From the NCBI RefSeq assembly GCF_036967205.1, contig NZ_CP146023.1, forward strand, positions 124,001 through 188,000: DNA of 64,000 bases. The letters run 5' to 3'. The stretch is from Streptomyces sp. Q6 (GTDB taxonomy: Bacteria > Actinomycetota > Actinomycetes > Streptomycetales > Streptomycetaceae). Below the pieces are notes generated by a model, which searched no databases, was not told the DNA's origin, and saw only the letters and a program-made list of their open reading frames with translations. This document shows, in pieces, positions 43,101 through 50,751 of the stretch. Position 1 is the stretch's first letter. Each line of letters starts with the position of its first letter. The position numbers and the translations under genes were made by a program.

Positions 43101-44207
43101 AGCAACTCCGCCGGCGGTGTCGTCACCGGCGGCGGCCCGTACGGCTGGGTCGAGCCGGAGAAGTACTTCGACCCCGCCACCTACGGCAACCAGGACTTCG
43201 GCTTCCACACCGAGATCGGCATGCCCGTCGTCTCCACCGCCGCCAGCACCCGCGCCCTGCTCGGCGACGACGGACCGGAGTGGCCGATCGGCGGCGCCTG
43301 GTACCACCACGACTGGAGCGAACACGGCAACCAGGCCCCGCAGAACTATAAGGCCGCCATCGAGACCCGCCTCGGCACGGCCCGCGACCTCGACGACTTC
43401 ACACGCAAGGCACAGTTCGTCAACTACGAGAACTTCCGCGCCATGTTCGAGGCCTGGAACGCCCATCTGTGGGACAACGCCAGCGGGTTGATGCTGTGGA
43501 TGTCCCACCCCGCCTGGCACAGCACGGTCTGGCAGACCTACGACTACGACTTCGACGTCAACGGCGCCTACTTCGGCTGCCGCACCGCCTGCGAGCCCCT
43601 GCACGTCCAGGCCGACCCGGTGAAGTGGCAGGTCATCGCCGTCAACCACACCCGCGAGGCACTGAAGCGGGCGACGGTCACGGCGCGAACGTACGACCTG
43701 TCGGGCCGCCGCGTGGCCGACACCCGGCAAACCCACGTGGACGTGGAACCGGCCGCGACGGCACGGGCGTTCACCGCGGCCCCCACCGCCGACCTGCCGA
43801 ACCTGCACCTGCTCCGGCTGACCCTCGAGGACGCCGACGGCAGGCTGCTGTCCCGCAACACCTACTGGCGCTGCCGCACCCCCGATGCGCTGCGCGCGCT
43901 CGACCGGGCCCCGCAGGCCAGGCTGTCGGCCTCTGTCACCCGGGTGTCCCGGGAGGGGGAGCGCCGTTCGACGACCGCCACCGTCCGCAACCGTGGGTCG
44001 ATGGTCGCCGCCATGGTTCGGCTCTCCCTGCTGGCGGAGGACGGCACCCGCGTCCTGCCGACCCTCTACGACGACAACTACCTGTGGCTGCTGCCCGGCG
44101 AGACGCGCACGGTGAGGTTGTCATGGCCCGCGTCCGCGCTGTCTTCGGGCCGGCCGAGGCTGCGGGTCGAGGGGTACAACACTCCCCCGGTCACCGTACG
44201 TGGCTGA
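40116..44207 (+). CDS. Secreted glycoside hydrolase family 2 enzyme with inserted discoidin segments
   Basis: 1,363 residues. A twin-arginine signal (TSRRAVVAAGSTLLAGFG, residues 15-32) is followed by a discoidin-like domain (55-215), the GH2 sugar-binding domain (about 260-440) and an Ig-like domain ending FGIRQFGYACDTPLK near 578. A 282-residue in-frame insert of discoidin halves follows, then the TIM barrel from VNGVRVLVRGGNWGWDE (about 861). The acid/base Glu is in WCGANEGNPP (about 967) and the likely nucleophile in HTEIGMPVVS (about 1030). It resembles exo-beta-glucosaminidases or mannosidases. ATG 40116 was chosen because the longer frame upstream is shadow sequence opposite the MEKHLA gene. 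Confidence 0.9.
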   Translation: MADQPGPSRRSAPHTSRRAVVAAGSTLLAGFGLGTVFAPATEAAGATDTDSASVPGEIAAYRPVRASSQAYAPTPAGFVVDALPVQGVRGTGWRAEAGDPQWIEVDLQADCRVDRVRLTFEADASDPVFTPPAGGNPRKDTTGKELLSSYAREFVVATSRDHASWTSVHRDTAGTGGVVDIPLPKPATARWVRLTVRLRSGPHPLGLNGFEVYGTAPAHRPTATGWTDWGTHHADTPPLAVAADGTVPLESGWTLTLDDWADGDGTTLSATGVDTTRWLPATVPGTVLASLVDQGRLPDPVAGLNNLRIPEALSRHSWWYRRAFDLPNGLRTGQGRRIWLEFDGVNHKAEIWLNGHTVGEVTFPFARSAHDITQLLRKDGNALAVRISPMPLPGSPGDKGPAGEAWVDAGADTMNRNSPTYLASSGWDWMPAVRDRAAGIWNHVRLRSTGHIVLGDPRVDTVLPGLPDLSVAELTLTVPVRNADSAAHEATVTAEFGDVRVSRTVTVPAGDDIDVSFTRDAFAALRVRDPGLWWPNGLGEPTLHDLTLTARTGGAESDRRTTRFGIRQFGYACDTPLKFTPSSDAYTQTVVLGPQRARHVRVRCLTRATDWGSSLWTLSVYDSTRPGTDLALRAPADASSTDEDGHAAANVTDGDPATRWSSAFTDDQWIRVDLGATQTFDRVDLVWEQAYARTFVVQVSEDGEQWTEAASIDNTAVPLPFNSGDASLRITDFEARTARYVRLSCGIRNTSWGTSLWSLAVIDSAEPGTDLALRREATASSAEDGHPAAHATDGDAGTRWSSAYEDHQWLQVDLGTSRRFDRVAVVWEQAYPKTYTVQVSDDGDTWTDVTTVSNTPDPLKISVNGVRVLVRGGNWGWDELLRRMPAERMDAAVRMHQAMNFTMIRNWVGSSNREEFYAACDAHGILVWNDFPNAWAMDPPDHEAFLATARDTVLRYRSHPSIAVWCGANEGNPPAAVDEGMREAVESQAPGLLYQSNSAGGVVTGGGPYGWVEPEKYFDPATYGNQDFGFHTEIGMPVVSTAASTRALLGDDGPEWPIGGAWYHHDWSEHGNQAPQNYKAAIETRLGTARDLDDFTRKAQFVNYENFRAMFEAWNAHLWDNASGLMLWMSHPAWHSTVWQTYDYDFDVNGAYFGCRTACEPLHVQADPVKWQVIAVNHTREALKRATVTARTYDLSGRRVADTRQTHVDVEPAATARAFTAAPTADLPNLHLLRLTLEDADGRLLSRNTYWRCRTPDALRALDRAPQARLSASVTRVSREGERRSTTATVRNRGSMVAAMVRLSLLAEDGTRVLPTLYDDNYLWLLPGETRTVRLSWPASALSSGRPRLRVEGYNTPPVTVRG

Positions 44208-44343
44208 ACAAGGGTACTCCACGTGAGGTGTGCGCTCGTCGGCGAACGCATCGCGGACGCGTGTGTGAGTTCATGTGTGAACCAAATGTGAGATCCTCTC
44301 GTGTCCTTGGTGTGTCGGCCGACCGCACCGGCAGAGGAGGACC

Positions 44344-44799
44344 ATGGAAACACCACCGGTGAGACGCCTGGAGTACGCCCTTGCCGACTTCGCCGAGCGG
44401 TACGCGGCTCTGGCCAGGGCGCGGGAGCAGATACGGGCAGTGTCGGTGACGGCCTGTTCCAGGGACGACGTCGTAGAGGTCACCGTGGGTGCTGACGGTC
44501 GGCCGGCAAGTATCCGGTTCATCGACGAGCGGTTCAGACAGATGCCCGCCGCCCAGCTCGGCGACAGCGTCCTGGAGGCTCTGAGCACGGCACGCGCCGA
44601 GGTCGCAGCCCGGTTCAGCGCCACGATGAGCGGCCCGGGGCTGCCGGTTCAGGCCACCCGGGAAACGGGTGTGCCCCGACCGCAGGGGCCGTTGTGGGGC
44701 CGTAGGACCGCTTCGTCCCCCACCCTTTTGCCGCCGGACCTGCAAGCGGCGGTGGCCGCATTGACGGACTCGGTGTGCGACGCCGTCAGGTGGGACTGA
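44344..44799 (+). CDS. YbaB/EbfC-family DNA-binding protein
   Basis: 151 residues. An N-terminal helix (LEYALADFAERYAALARARE), a beta sheet (VVEVTVGADGRPASIRFIDE) and a C-terminal helix (LGDSVLEALSTARAEVAARF) match the YbaB nucleoid-associated fold, with a proline-rich tail. These proteins form dimers that bind DNA weakly. GAGGAGG precedes the ATG. The upstream TGTGTGAGTTCATGTGTGAAC carries the CATGTG motif. Confidence 0.75.
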   Translation: METPPVRRLEYALADFAERYAALARAREQIRAVSVTACSRDDVVEVTVGADGRPASIRFIDERFRQMPAAQLGDSVLEALSTARAEVAARFSATMSGPGLPVQATRETGVPRPQGPLWGRRTASSPTLLPPDLQAAVAALTDSVCDAVRWD

Positions 44800-45188
44800 G
44801 GCCGGACGGCCGACCCGCACACCCCGCGTTCGCTGTACACATACTCCTGTCATGTCATGACCCATGTGGTTGGCGGCGCTCAGGCACACGGCCCGGTGAT
44901 CGGTAACCTCTCCCGGCTCCCTCCCCCGGTCGGCGCAATCTGATGGCCGGTGGTTCAACCACATACCTGGCGGGCAGTGCATACGGGGGGTTGCCTCGTG
45001 CGAGTGACAGCGTCGGTGCCCGAGGGACACCAAGGACCGCCCACACTTCCTCTCTGCGCGGGCACATCAGCGCCTATCGTGAAGAGTGAGCATGTCGGAG
45101 GAACCATCTGGCGTTGACACTTATCCACACGGAGCCCACGGCGTGGGTACCATGCGCAACATCATTCATATCGAGGGAGTGAACGGTT
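44800..45188. other. Gene-free interval
   Basis: No gene or clear structure beyond short CATGTCATGAC and ACACATACTC motifs near 44840. It includes the promoter of the 190-residue regulator. Confidence 0.5.
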
Positions 45189-45761
45189 GTGACCAGCCAA
45201 TCAGCCGCCACGCTCCGGTCGCGGTACGTAGAACAAGCCGCGTCGGACTTGGAGGAGAACCGTCGGCGACAGCAGGAGCTGGCGGAGAGGATCACCGTGT
45301 TGAAGCAGGAGGAAGCCCTCCTCGCGGACATCCTCGACCTCGCCGAGCGGTACGAGGGTTTCGCCGATGCGTCCCGGCTTCCTGAGCAGTTGCAGGACGA
45401 GCCGGTCGTCGCGAAGGCGAAGAAGACGTCCACCGGAGCCCGCGCCCGACGCTCGACGTCGGCCAAGAGCGCTCAGACCGGCAGGACGGCGAAGGCCGGC
45501 GCGCAGGGGAAGTCGCGTCAGCCTCTGCTCGGTGATCTGCTCGCGGACCTGCTCGGCCGGTACGAGGAACCGCGTCTGGCGAAGGAACTGCGCGACGAGC
45601 TCCTTGAGAAGCACCCGGACCGCAACCCCACTCCTCAGGTGGTGCGGAACACCCTCGAGTCCCTGGTCGCCAAGGGCCGTATCCGGCGCCACAAGCAGCA
45701 GCGCTCCGTCATGTACACCCTGGTCAAGACAGGTGCGGCGGACAGCGGCAGCTCCGACTGA
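45189..45761 (+). CDS. Putative regulator: coiled coil plus winged-helix domain
   Basis: 190 residues. Residues 5-60 are a coiled coil (YVEQAASDLEENRRRQQELA, ERITVLKQEEALLADILDL). A basic Ser/Thr/Ala-rich linker (about 75-108) follows, then a winged helix (LLADLLGRYEEPRLAKELRD, TPQVVRNTLESLVAKGRIRR). This architecture suits a DNA-binding regulator found in actinomycetes. GTG 45189 has a weak GGGAG upstream. It stands alone. Confidence 0.7.
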   Translation: MTSQSAATLRSRYVEQAASDLEENRRRQQELAERITVLKQEEALLADILDLAERYEGFADASRLPEQLQDEPVVAKAKKTSTGARARRSTSAKSAQTGRTAKAGAQGKSRQPLLGDLLADLLGRYEEPRLAKELRDELLEKHPDRNPTPQVVRNTLESLVAKGRIRRHKQQRSVMYTLVKTGAADSGSSD

Positions 45762-45928
45762 GGTGTCTGCTTGTCCCGCGGGCGGTGATCCACAGCCGGA
45801 CCGCTGCGCACCAGGTGCGCGACACATCCCGCCTCGCGGGACGGGCGAGACGTCTCGACGGACCCGGCGAACCGGGAGAGGCACGTATCTCATCCCGGAC
45901 AACGGCCGCCGCCCGGGCACAGCGGCGT

Positions 45929-46525
45929 TTACCAGCCGCGCCACACGTTGTCGAACGCGGCATTCTCGATGTCCCGCCGAAGTCGTACGGTCTCCAGCTG
46001 CATCACCGCGTCGCCCACGGCAGCCAGTACGGTCGTGACGGCGTCGTCGAGGAGGCTGTCGTCGGCTTCGGACGGCTGTCCCAAGGCCGCCAGCAGAGCG
46101 GCGAGGACGGGCTCGCCGGAGGCCCTGCGTTCCTCCGCCTCGCGGCGCTTCTGCGAATCGGTCAGTACGGCCTTCCCGGACAGCAGCCGGAGCCCATGGC
46201 CATGCGGACGGATGACCTGCCCGGCCCGCTCCAGGGCGTCCGCGTAGGCCGGCACGAGGGTCTCGGCGCGGCGCCACAGCCAGTCGTCGAGGGTCTCGTA
46301 GGGCTCCTGCCGGACGAGTGAGGCGCCCGCCTGGTCCAGCAGCAAGTCCCCGGACAGCGTCTGCGGGCCGGGCACCAAACGGTCGCGGTCCAGGCGCAGC
46401 GCCCCGTTGTGCAGCAGGTCGATCGCCTCGGCCCCGGCGAGTGCGAGCGACAGTTCTCCCTGGCCTGTGAGTTCCCCGGGCGACATGGTCAGCGCGATGA
46501 GCACGAGGTCGCGTGCGGTGGTCAT
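45929..46525 (-). CDS. GPP34 (Golgi phosphoprotein 3)-family protein
   Basis: 198 residues matching bacterial GPP34: ARDLVLIALTMSPGELTGQG, LSLALAGAEAIDLLHNGALR, DRLVPGPQTLSGDLLLDQAG and GLRLLSGKAVLTDSQKRREA. Eukaryotic homologues bind phosphatidylinositol-4-phosphate; bacterial roles are unclear. Its ATG overlaps the stop of the flavoprotein gene by 4 bp (ATGA), so the two are translated together. Confidence 0.87.
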   Translation of the reverse strand: MTTARDLVLIALTMSPGELTGQGELSLALAGAEAIDLLHNGALRLDRDRLVPGPQTLSGDLLLDQAGASLVRQEPYETLDDWLWRRAETLVPAYADALERAGQVIRPHGHGLRLLSGKAVLTDSQKRREAEERRASGEPVLAALLAALGQPSEADDSLLDDAVTTVLAAVGDAVMQLETVRLRRDIENAAFDNVWRGW

Positions 46526-47964
46526 GAGTTGCTCCTGGTCTCCAGCAGGCGCAGCCACACCTCGCTGATGGTGGGGAAGGCGGGTACGGCGTGCCAGAGG
46601 CGTTCGACCGGCACTTCGCCGGTGAGGGCGACGGTGGCCGAGTGCACCAGCTCTTCCACGCCCGGCCCGACGAACGTGGCGCCGACGACCACCTGCCGGT
46701 CCCGGTCGATGAGGATGCGGGCCCTGCCCCGGTAGTCGGGGCGGTACTGGACGGCGCCCGCGAGGTGGCCGATCTCGTAGTCGACGACCTCGACGTCCCG
46801 GCCGAGGCGCTCCGCGTCCCGTGCGGTCAGGCCGACGCTCGCGACCGTGGGATCGGTGAAGACGACGCCGGGGACGGCTTCGATGTCGGCCGTGCTGCTG
46901 TGCGGTGCCCAGCGGCCCGTGTCCAGTTGCTCGCCCCGTGCCCGGGCGGCGATCACCGCACCGGCGACGCGAGCCTGGTATTTGCCCTGGTGGGTGAACA
47001 GGGCCCGCCGGTTGACGTCGCCGACGGCGTACAGCCACTCCCCCGGGACGGCGGTGACGGTGAGGCTGTCGTCGACGGTCAGCCAGTCCCCCGGCGTCAG
47101 TCCGACGCTGTCGAGTCCGATGTCCGTCGAACGCGGGGCACGGCCAGTTGCGAACAGGATCTCGTCAGCGGTGAGTTCGGAGCCGTCCGACAGCCGGATC
47201 CGGACCTCGCCTGCGCCATCCGCTCGCTTCGCGTCCGTGACGGAGACACCGAACCGCACGTCCGCGCCGGCCTCCCGAAGCCGCTCGGTGACCAACTCCC
47301 CGGCGAAGGGCTCCATCCGGGGCAGCAGTACGTCCTCACGAGCCAACAGGGTCACGCTGCTGCCCAGGGCCTGCCAGGCGGTGGCCATCTCGACGCCCAC
47401 CACACCGGCGCCGACGATGACGAGACGCTCCGGCGCCTGGTGGGCGCTGGTGGCCTCCCGGTTGGTCCAGGGGCGCAGTTCCTCGATGCGAGGCAGCGGA
47501 GGCAGGGCCGCGCGGCTGCCCGTGCAGACGGCGACCGCGTGCCGGGCCCGCAGCCGGACGGCGTCGCCGTCCGGCGTCTCCACCGTGACCTGACGTTCTC
47601 CCGCCAACCGGCCGTGGCCGCGCAGCAGATCGATACCGGCCGACTTGATCCACTCGACCTGGCCGTCGTCCTTCCAGTGGGCGGACATGCGGTCGCGGTG
47701 CGCGAGGACGGCGTCGACGTCCAGCGGTCCCGCGACGGCCGAGGCAAGCCCCGGGATGTGTGCGGCGTCGGCCCGGAACAGGGCTGGCCGCAACAGGGCC
47801 TTGCTGGGTTCGCAGGCCCAGTACGAGCACTCGCCACCGGCCAGTTCGCTCTCGACGACGACGGTGCTCAGGCCGGCGGCGGTGGTCCGGTCCGCGACGT
47901 TCTCCCCGACCGGGCCGGCGCCGATGACGATGACGTCGTACGTGCGGATGTTCTCGGTCGTCAT
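46522..47964 (-). CDS. Pyridine-nucleotide disulfide oxidoreductase (mercuric reductase/lipoamide dehydrogenase-like)
   Basis: 480 residues. FAD site YDVIVIGAGPVGENVADRT, redox-active pair in GGECSYWACEPSKALLRP (Cys-x4-Cys, as in the family), NAD site LVIVGAGVVGVEMATAWQAL, second FAD site YAVGDVNRRALFTHQGKYQA and C-terminal dimer domain with the His in LWHAVPAFPTISEVWLRLL. No N-terminal metal-binding domain and no C-terminal Cys pair for Hg(II), so a mercuric reductase is unlikely. Probably a cytoplasmic thiol or quinone reductase. It is the first gene of a pair with GPP34. Confidence 0.88.
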   Translation of the reverse strand: MTTENIRTYDVIVIGAGPVGENVADRTTAAGLSTVVVESELAGGECSYWACEPSKALLRPALFRADAAHIPGLASAVAGPLDVDAVLAHRDRMSAHWKDDGQVEWIKSAGIDLLRGHGRLAGERQVTVETPDGDAVRLRARHAVAVCTGSRAALPPLPRIEELRPWTNREATSAHQAPERLVIVGAGVVGVEMATAWQALGSSVTLLAREDVLLPRMEPFAGELVTERLREAGADVRFGVSVTDAKRADGAGEVRIRLSDGSELTADEILFATGRAPRSTDIGLDSVGLTPGDWLTVDDSLTVTAVPGEWLYAVGDVNRRALFTHQGKYQARVAGAVIAARARGEQLDTGRWAPHSSTADIEAVPGVVFTDPTVASVGLTARDAERLGRDVEVVDYEIGHLAGAVQYRPDYRGRARILIDRDRQVVVGATFVGPGVEELVHSATVALTGEVPVERLWHAVPAFPTISEVWLRLLETRSNS

Positions 47965-48022
47965 GTGTCCTCCGGTGACTGTGTGCCGGGCGGATGGATG
48001 AGTGGGCAAGGTCGGGCGCCTG

Positions 48023-48469
48023 TCAGCGGCCGGGGGCGCGCTCGGTGACCTCCTGGAGGAACCACTCGTTGCCGTCCAGGTCCTTGAAGGCGGCGAAGGT
48101 GCCGTAGCTGGCCCGCTCCGGATGCAGGCCCAGCACCCGTTGTGTGTCACCGGCGTGGTGGAAGGCGCCCGTCTTGTCGCGGAACGGGCCGTGGACCTCC
48201 ACGCCGCAGGAGGTCAGCTCCTCCTGGGCCTTGAGGATGTCGGTGACGGTCAGCTGAAGGCCGTGGAGCGTGCCCGGTTCCTGCCGGGTGAGCCCCTCCC
48301 CGAAGATGATCGAGCACTCGGAGCCGGGCGGGGTCACCTGCACGATCCGGTAGCCGTCGTTGATCGGGAAGTCGGCGTCGAGGCGCCAGCCGAGCTGCTC
48401 GACGTAGAAGCCCTTGGCCCGGTCCACGTCGGAGACGGGCAGGATGACGACTTCGAGCTTCATATCCAT
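48023..48469 (-). CDS. VOC-family (glyoxalase/bleomycin-resistance fold) protein
   Basis: 148 residues, two beta-alpha-beta-beta-beta modules: KLEVVILPVSDVDRAKGFYV, GWRLDADFPINDGYRIVQVT, LHGLQLTVTDILKAQEELTS and FAAFKDLDGNEWFLQEVT. The metal-site Glu at the end (NEWFLQE) is present. Members isomerise, cleave or bind small molecules; none can be assigned. ATG at 48469, with a second in-frame ATG at 48463. Confidence 0.85.
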   Translation of the reverse strand: MDMKLEVVILPVSDVDRAKGFYVEQLGWRLDADFPINDGYRIVQVTPPGSECSIIFGEGLTRQEPGTLHGLQLTVTDILKAQEELTSCGVEVHGPFRDKTGAFHHAGDTQRVLGLHPERASYGTFAAFKDLDGNEWFLQEVTERAPGR

Positions 48470-49240
48470 GGCTGTGTTCTCGCTTCCGGTGGTGTGGGGC
48501 CTGCGCAGGCGGCGCAGTGCGCTCAGTGTCGGCCGCGGCCGACATGTGCGGCCTCAGTCAACTGACGGTGAATCGCGGGTACGTCTTCGGCCCATTCGTC
48601 ACCGACGTCACCCGGGCCCGCGGTCACAGAAGGCTCGCGGGCCCGGGGCCTGCCCCGACAGCACTGCGCCGACCGCCCGGCCACAGACCTGCTCGCCCGA
48701 GAGCCGGTCAGGGCGGCACTCGGACCTGGCGGGGCCGGATCGAGACGCGTGCTCATCGGAAACATGTTCAGCCGGGGCGCGCCGGGCATGCGCGCGGTGC
48801 TTTCGGCGGCATTCACACGTATACGCGTCGCCGAAGGGTTCGCGCGTGCACAAGGTCTCTGCACGCCCGCCGACCAGGACCTTCACCATGTCACCGGTGG
48901 AGGCGGTAACGCCATCATGACGGTCATTCGCGTCACCCGTCAAGCAGGTGACTTCCGCTCACTGGTGCGGTCAGCTCCCCACTGGCCACACCGTGTGCGT
49001 GGTAGTGATCCCATGGGCCGCTCACGCTCGGCGTTGCCCTGGGCGGTATCGCTGGTGGGGCGTACGCGCTTGCCCAAGGACAGACGAGGCCGCCCATGAT
49101 CACTGCGGGCGTTGCACTCGTCCTTGCCCTTGCGTCCCCCGCATTGGCATGACAGCGCCGCCGACACGGGGCCCATGCCCGATCCTTGGCGGTCATCCCT
49201 CCAGAAGAGCCACCCCCTTCCCCGTTCTCCGGAAGGGGGC
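48470..49240. other. Gene-poor interval with one 21-bp repeat
   Basis: No supported gene. A plus-strand frame at about 49015-49152 encodes a membrane-like stretch (LTLGVALGGIAGGAYALAQG) ending in LASPALA and a stop, but has no start codon; it may be a remnant. GACATGTGCGG is at 48540. The region separates the accessory block from the plasmid-like block. Confidence 0.45.
48932..48952. promoter_or_regulatory. Dispersed 21-bp inverted repeat, copy 9
   Basis: Perfect arms GTCACC/GGTGAC around CGTCAAGCA. No intact gene follows closely on either strand, so this may be an orphan site. Confidence 0.55.
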
Positions 49241-49816
49241 TCAGGCGGCGAAACCGATGTTCATGACGTACTCATAGGCGCCGTAGTCGGAGCCGAGGTC
49301 GGCGGTGATGTCGCTGAACCAGGCGTCGTCCATGGCTTCGTCGTCGCCGGCCGCCCATGCCTCGACCATTCGGTCCCAGTGGCGCACGTTCAGCGTGCGG
49401 AAGGACACCTCCCGTACGTGAGGACGGGAAACCTGGGACTGGTTGAGGGGGTGGAACTCCACCCGGGTACCGCGGCCGTCCTGGTTGAGGCGTTGCAGCA
49501 GGTGGCGGGCGACGTTCTGGCGGCGCACCTGCCGGTAGGCGCCCTCCAGTTGGGCCAGGCTCTTCCTCGACGGTGCCGCTTTGCCGTCGGCCCAGCGCTT
49601 GAGGGTACGGTCCGTGACGGTCAGGCCGGCTGCACGGGCGGCGGCTTTGGCGTGTTCGGTGCGGGTGAGGTAGTTCAGGCGGGCCAGCATGCCGCGGCGC
49701 TGAGTGACGGGGGTGGCGATGAACTCGACCAGGTTGTCGAGCTGGCGGGCGGCGGCCTCGTAGCCCTTGACCCCCCGGGCGCCGAACTTGCCGAACTCGT
49801 GGTTTCTGTCCGGCAT
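49241..49816 (-). CDS. Helix-turn-helix protein, terminal-protein (Tpg)-like layout
   Basis: 191 residues. An HTH lies near residues 63-95 (AARAAGLTVTDRTLKRWADG then RKSLAQLEGAYRQVRRQNVA). The C-terminal half (HWDRMVEAWAAGDDEAMDDA, DLGSDYGAYEYVMNI) is acidic. The order of an HTH followed by a basic helix and an acidic tail recalls Tpg, the protein bound to linear replicon ends in Streptomyces, but no strong motif proves it. Its ATG directly follows the TAA of a 74-residue gene. It is more safely called a plasmid-type DNA-binding protein. Confidence 0.6.
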   Translation of the reverse strand: MPDRNHEFGKFGARGVKGYEAAARQLDNLVEFIATPVTQRRGMLARLNYLTRTEHAKAAARAAGLTVTDRTLKRWADGKAAPSRKSLAQLEGAYRQVRRQNVARHLLQRLNQDGRGTRVEFHPLNQSQVSRPHVREVSFRTLNVRHWDRMVEAWAAGDDEAMDDAWFSDITADLGSDYGAYEYVMNIGFAA

Positions 49817-50041
49817 TTACGCCTCCCCGGTGTGGGGCACCGCGTCCTGGGTGCCCACCGTGCAGATGTCCTTGATCCTGACTTCGGTAACGCCGCGACC
49901 TTCGGGGAAGAAACGCCGCCACTCCCCGATGACGTGGAGTTCGTCGGTGCCCTTGGCGCGGACGACGGTCAGATCCGCATCGTGCGCCGTGAGCGCTTTC
50001 CTGCACAGGTTACTGAAGGCCTGGGATCGGATCAGGTGCAT
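49817..50041 (-). CDS. Small protein (74 aa) coupled to the HTH gene
   Basis: Sequence ADLTVVRAKGTDELHVIGEW then RRFFPEGRGVTEVRIKDICT. I do not recognise it. The stop TAA and the ATG of the HTH gene are directly adjacent, so the two genes are probably co-translated. The upstream toxin gene ends 48 bp before it on the same strand. Confidence 0.5.
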   Translation of the reverse strand: MHLIRSQAFSNLCRKALTAHDADLTVVRAKGTDELHVIGEWRRFFPEGRGVTEVRIKDICTVGTQDAVPHTGEA

Positions 50042-50089
50042 CCCGTCCGGGCGGTACAGCGCGCGGGGGTGTGCCGGGTTCCGTGCTGC

Positions 50090-50464
50090 TCAGGTCCGCC
50101 AGGAGCGCAGGCGGTCGGCGATGTCGTAGACGGTGAGCCGCAGGGCCCGGATGTCGGTGATGAGGTCCCGCCACGGCTCATAGGAGTGGTCGACGCTCTC
50201 GCCGCAAGCTTCGATGTAGGCGATGGCGACGCCGTAGCCGAAGTACTCGTTGCGCGCGGGCAGCGGGCGCAGCAGCACGATCTGCTCCAGCAGGGCCGCG
50301 GCCCGCCAGTAGGCGTCGGGCGAACTCTCGTCCAGCTGAGGGGTGTTGACCCGGTGGCGGGCCACCGCGGCGACCAGGGCCGAGTAGTCGAGTACGGCGA
50401 GGTCTTTGCCGAGGAGGTCCTCCTGGCGGTCAAGCAGCCACCGGATGTCGATCGTCAGGTCCAA
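50090..50464 (-). CDS. Fic/Doc-like toxin of a type II toxin-antitoxin pair
   Basis: 124 residues matching the streptomycete Fic-family toxin component: LTIDIRWLLDRQEDLLGK, YSALVAAVARHRVNTPQL, AAALLEQIVLLRPLPARNEY and FGYGVAIAYIEACGE. The canonical HPFxxGNKR motif is degenerate: the His is missing (RPLPARNEY), so AMP-transferase activity may be lost or altered. It follows the antitoxin gene by 3 bp. Confidence 0.75.
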   Translation of the reverse strand: MDLTIDIRWLLDRQEDLLGKDLAVLDYSALVAAVARHRVNTPQLDESSPDAYWRAAALLEQIVLLRPLPARNEYFGYGVAIAYIEACGESVDHSYEPWRDLITDIRALRLTVYDIADRLRSWRT

Positions 50465-50467
50465 GGG

Positions 50468-50710
50468 TCAGGCCGCCTGCCGCGCCGCGCGCGTCGGCAG
50501 TCCGCCGAAGTCGCGGTCGAATGCCTCCGCGATGCCTGGCTGCGACACGGCGTCCCGGAAGGAGGCCGTGGCCCGCCCGAGCTTGAGCTGGTTCTCCTGC
50601 TCGATGGCCAGCTCGGTGATGTAGGAGCGCATGCTCTGGCCGTGCTCCGCGGCGAGAGCGGCCAGCCGGTCCCGGGTCTCTGTGTCGATCTTGAGGGTGG
50701 TGTCAGCCAT
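50468..50710 (-). CDS. Ribbon-helix-helix antitoxin
   Basis: 80 residues. N-terminal RHH: ADTTLKIDTETRDRLAALAA, EHGQSMRSYITELAIEQ; the C-terminal part (ASFRDAVSQPGIAEAFDRDF) would wrap the toxin. ATG 50710; longer frames have no ribosome site. It precedes the Fic-like toxin by 3 bp, the standard antitoxin-first order. Confidence 0.75.
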   Translation of the reverse strand: MADTTLKIDTETRDRLAALAAEHGQSMRSYITELAIEQENQLKLGRATASFRDAVSQPGIAEAFDRDFGGLPTRAARQAA

Positions 50711-50729
50711 GACTTGAGCATACTGGAGC

Positions 50730-50751
50730 GAATACCTCTGTGAATACCTCT
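50730..50751. promoter_or_regulatory. Direct repeats upstream of the antitoxin, likely operator
   Basis: GAATACCTCT occurs twice 12 bp apart (50730-50739 and 50742-50751), 20 bp upstream of the antitoxin ATG. RHH antitoxins usually bind spaced direct or inverted repeats over their own promoter. Confidence 0.55.

Noticed and set aside
46522-47964. Calling the flavoprotein a mercuric reductase (MerA) to complete the mercury pathway
   Set aside because: It lacks the C-terminal Cys pair and N-terminal metal domain and is 25 kb from the mercury transposon.
48523-48864. 113-residue minus-strand open frame
   Set aside because: No good ribosome site and no protein-like pattern; kept as intergenic.
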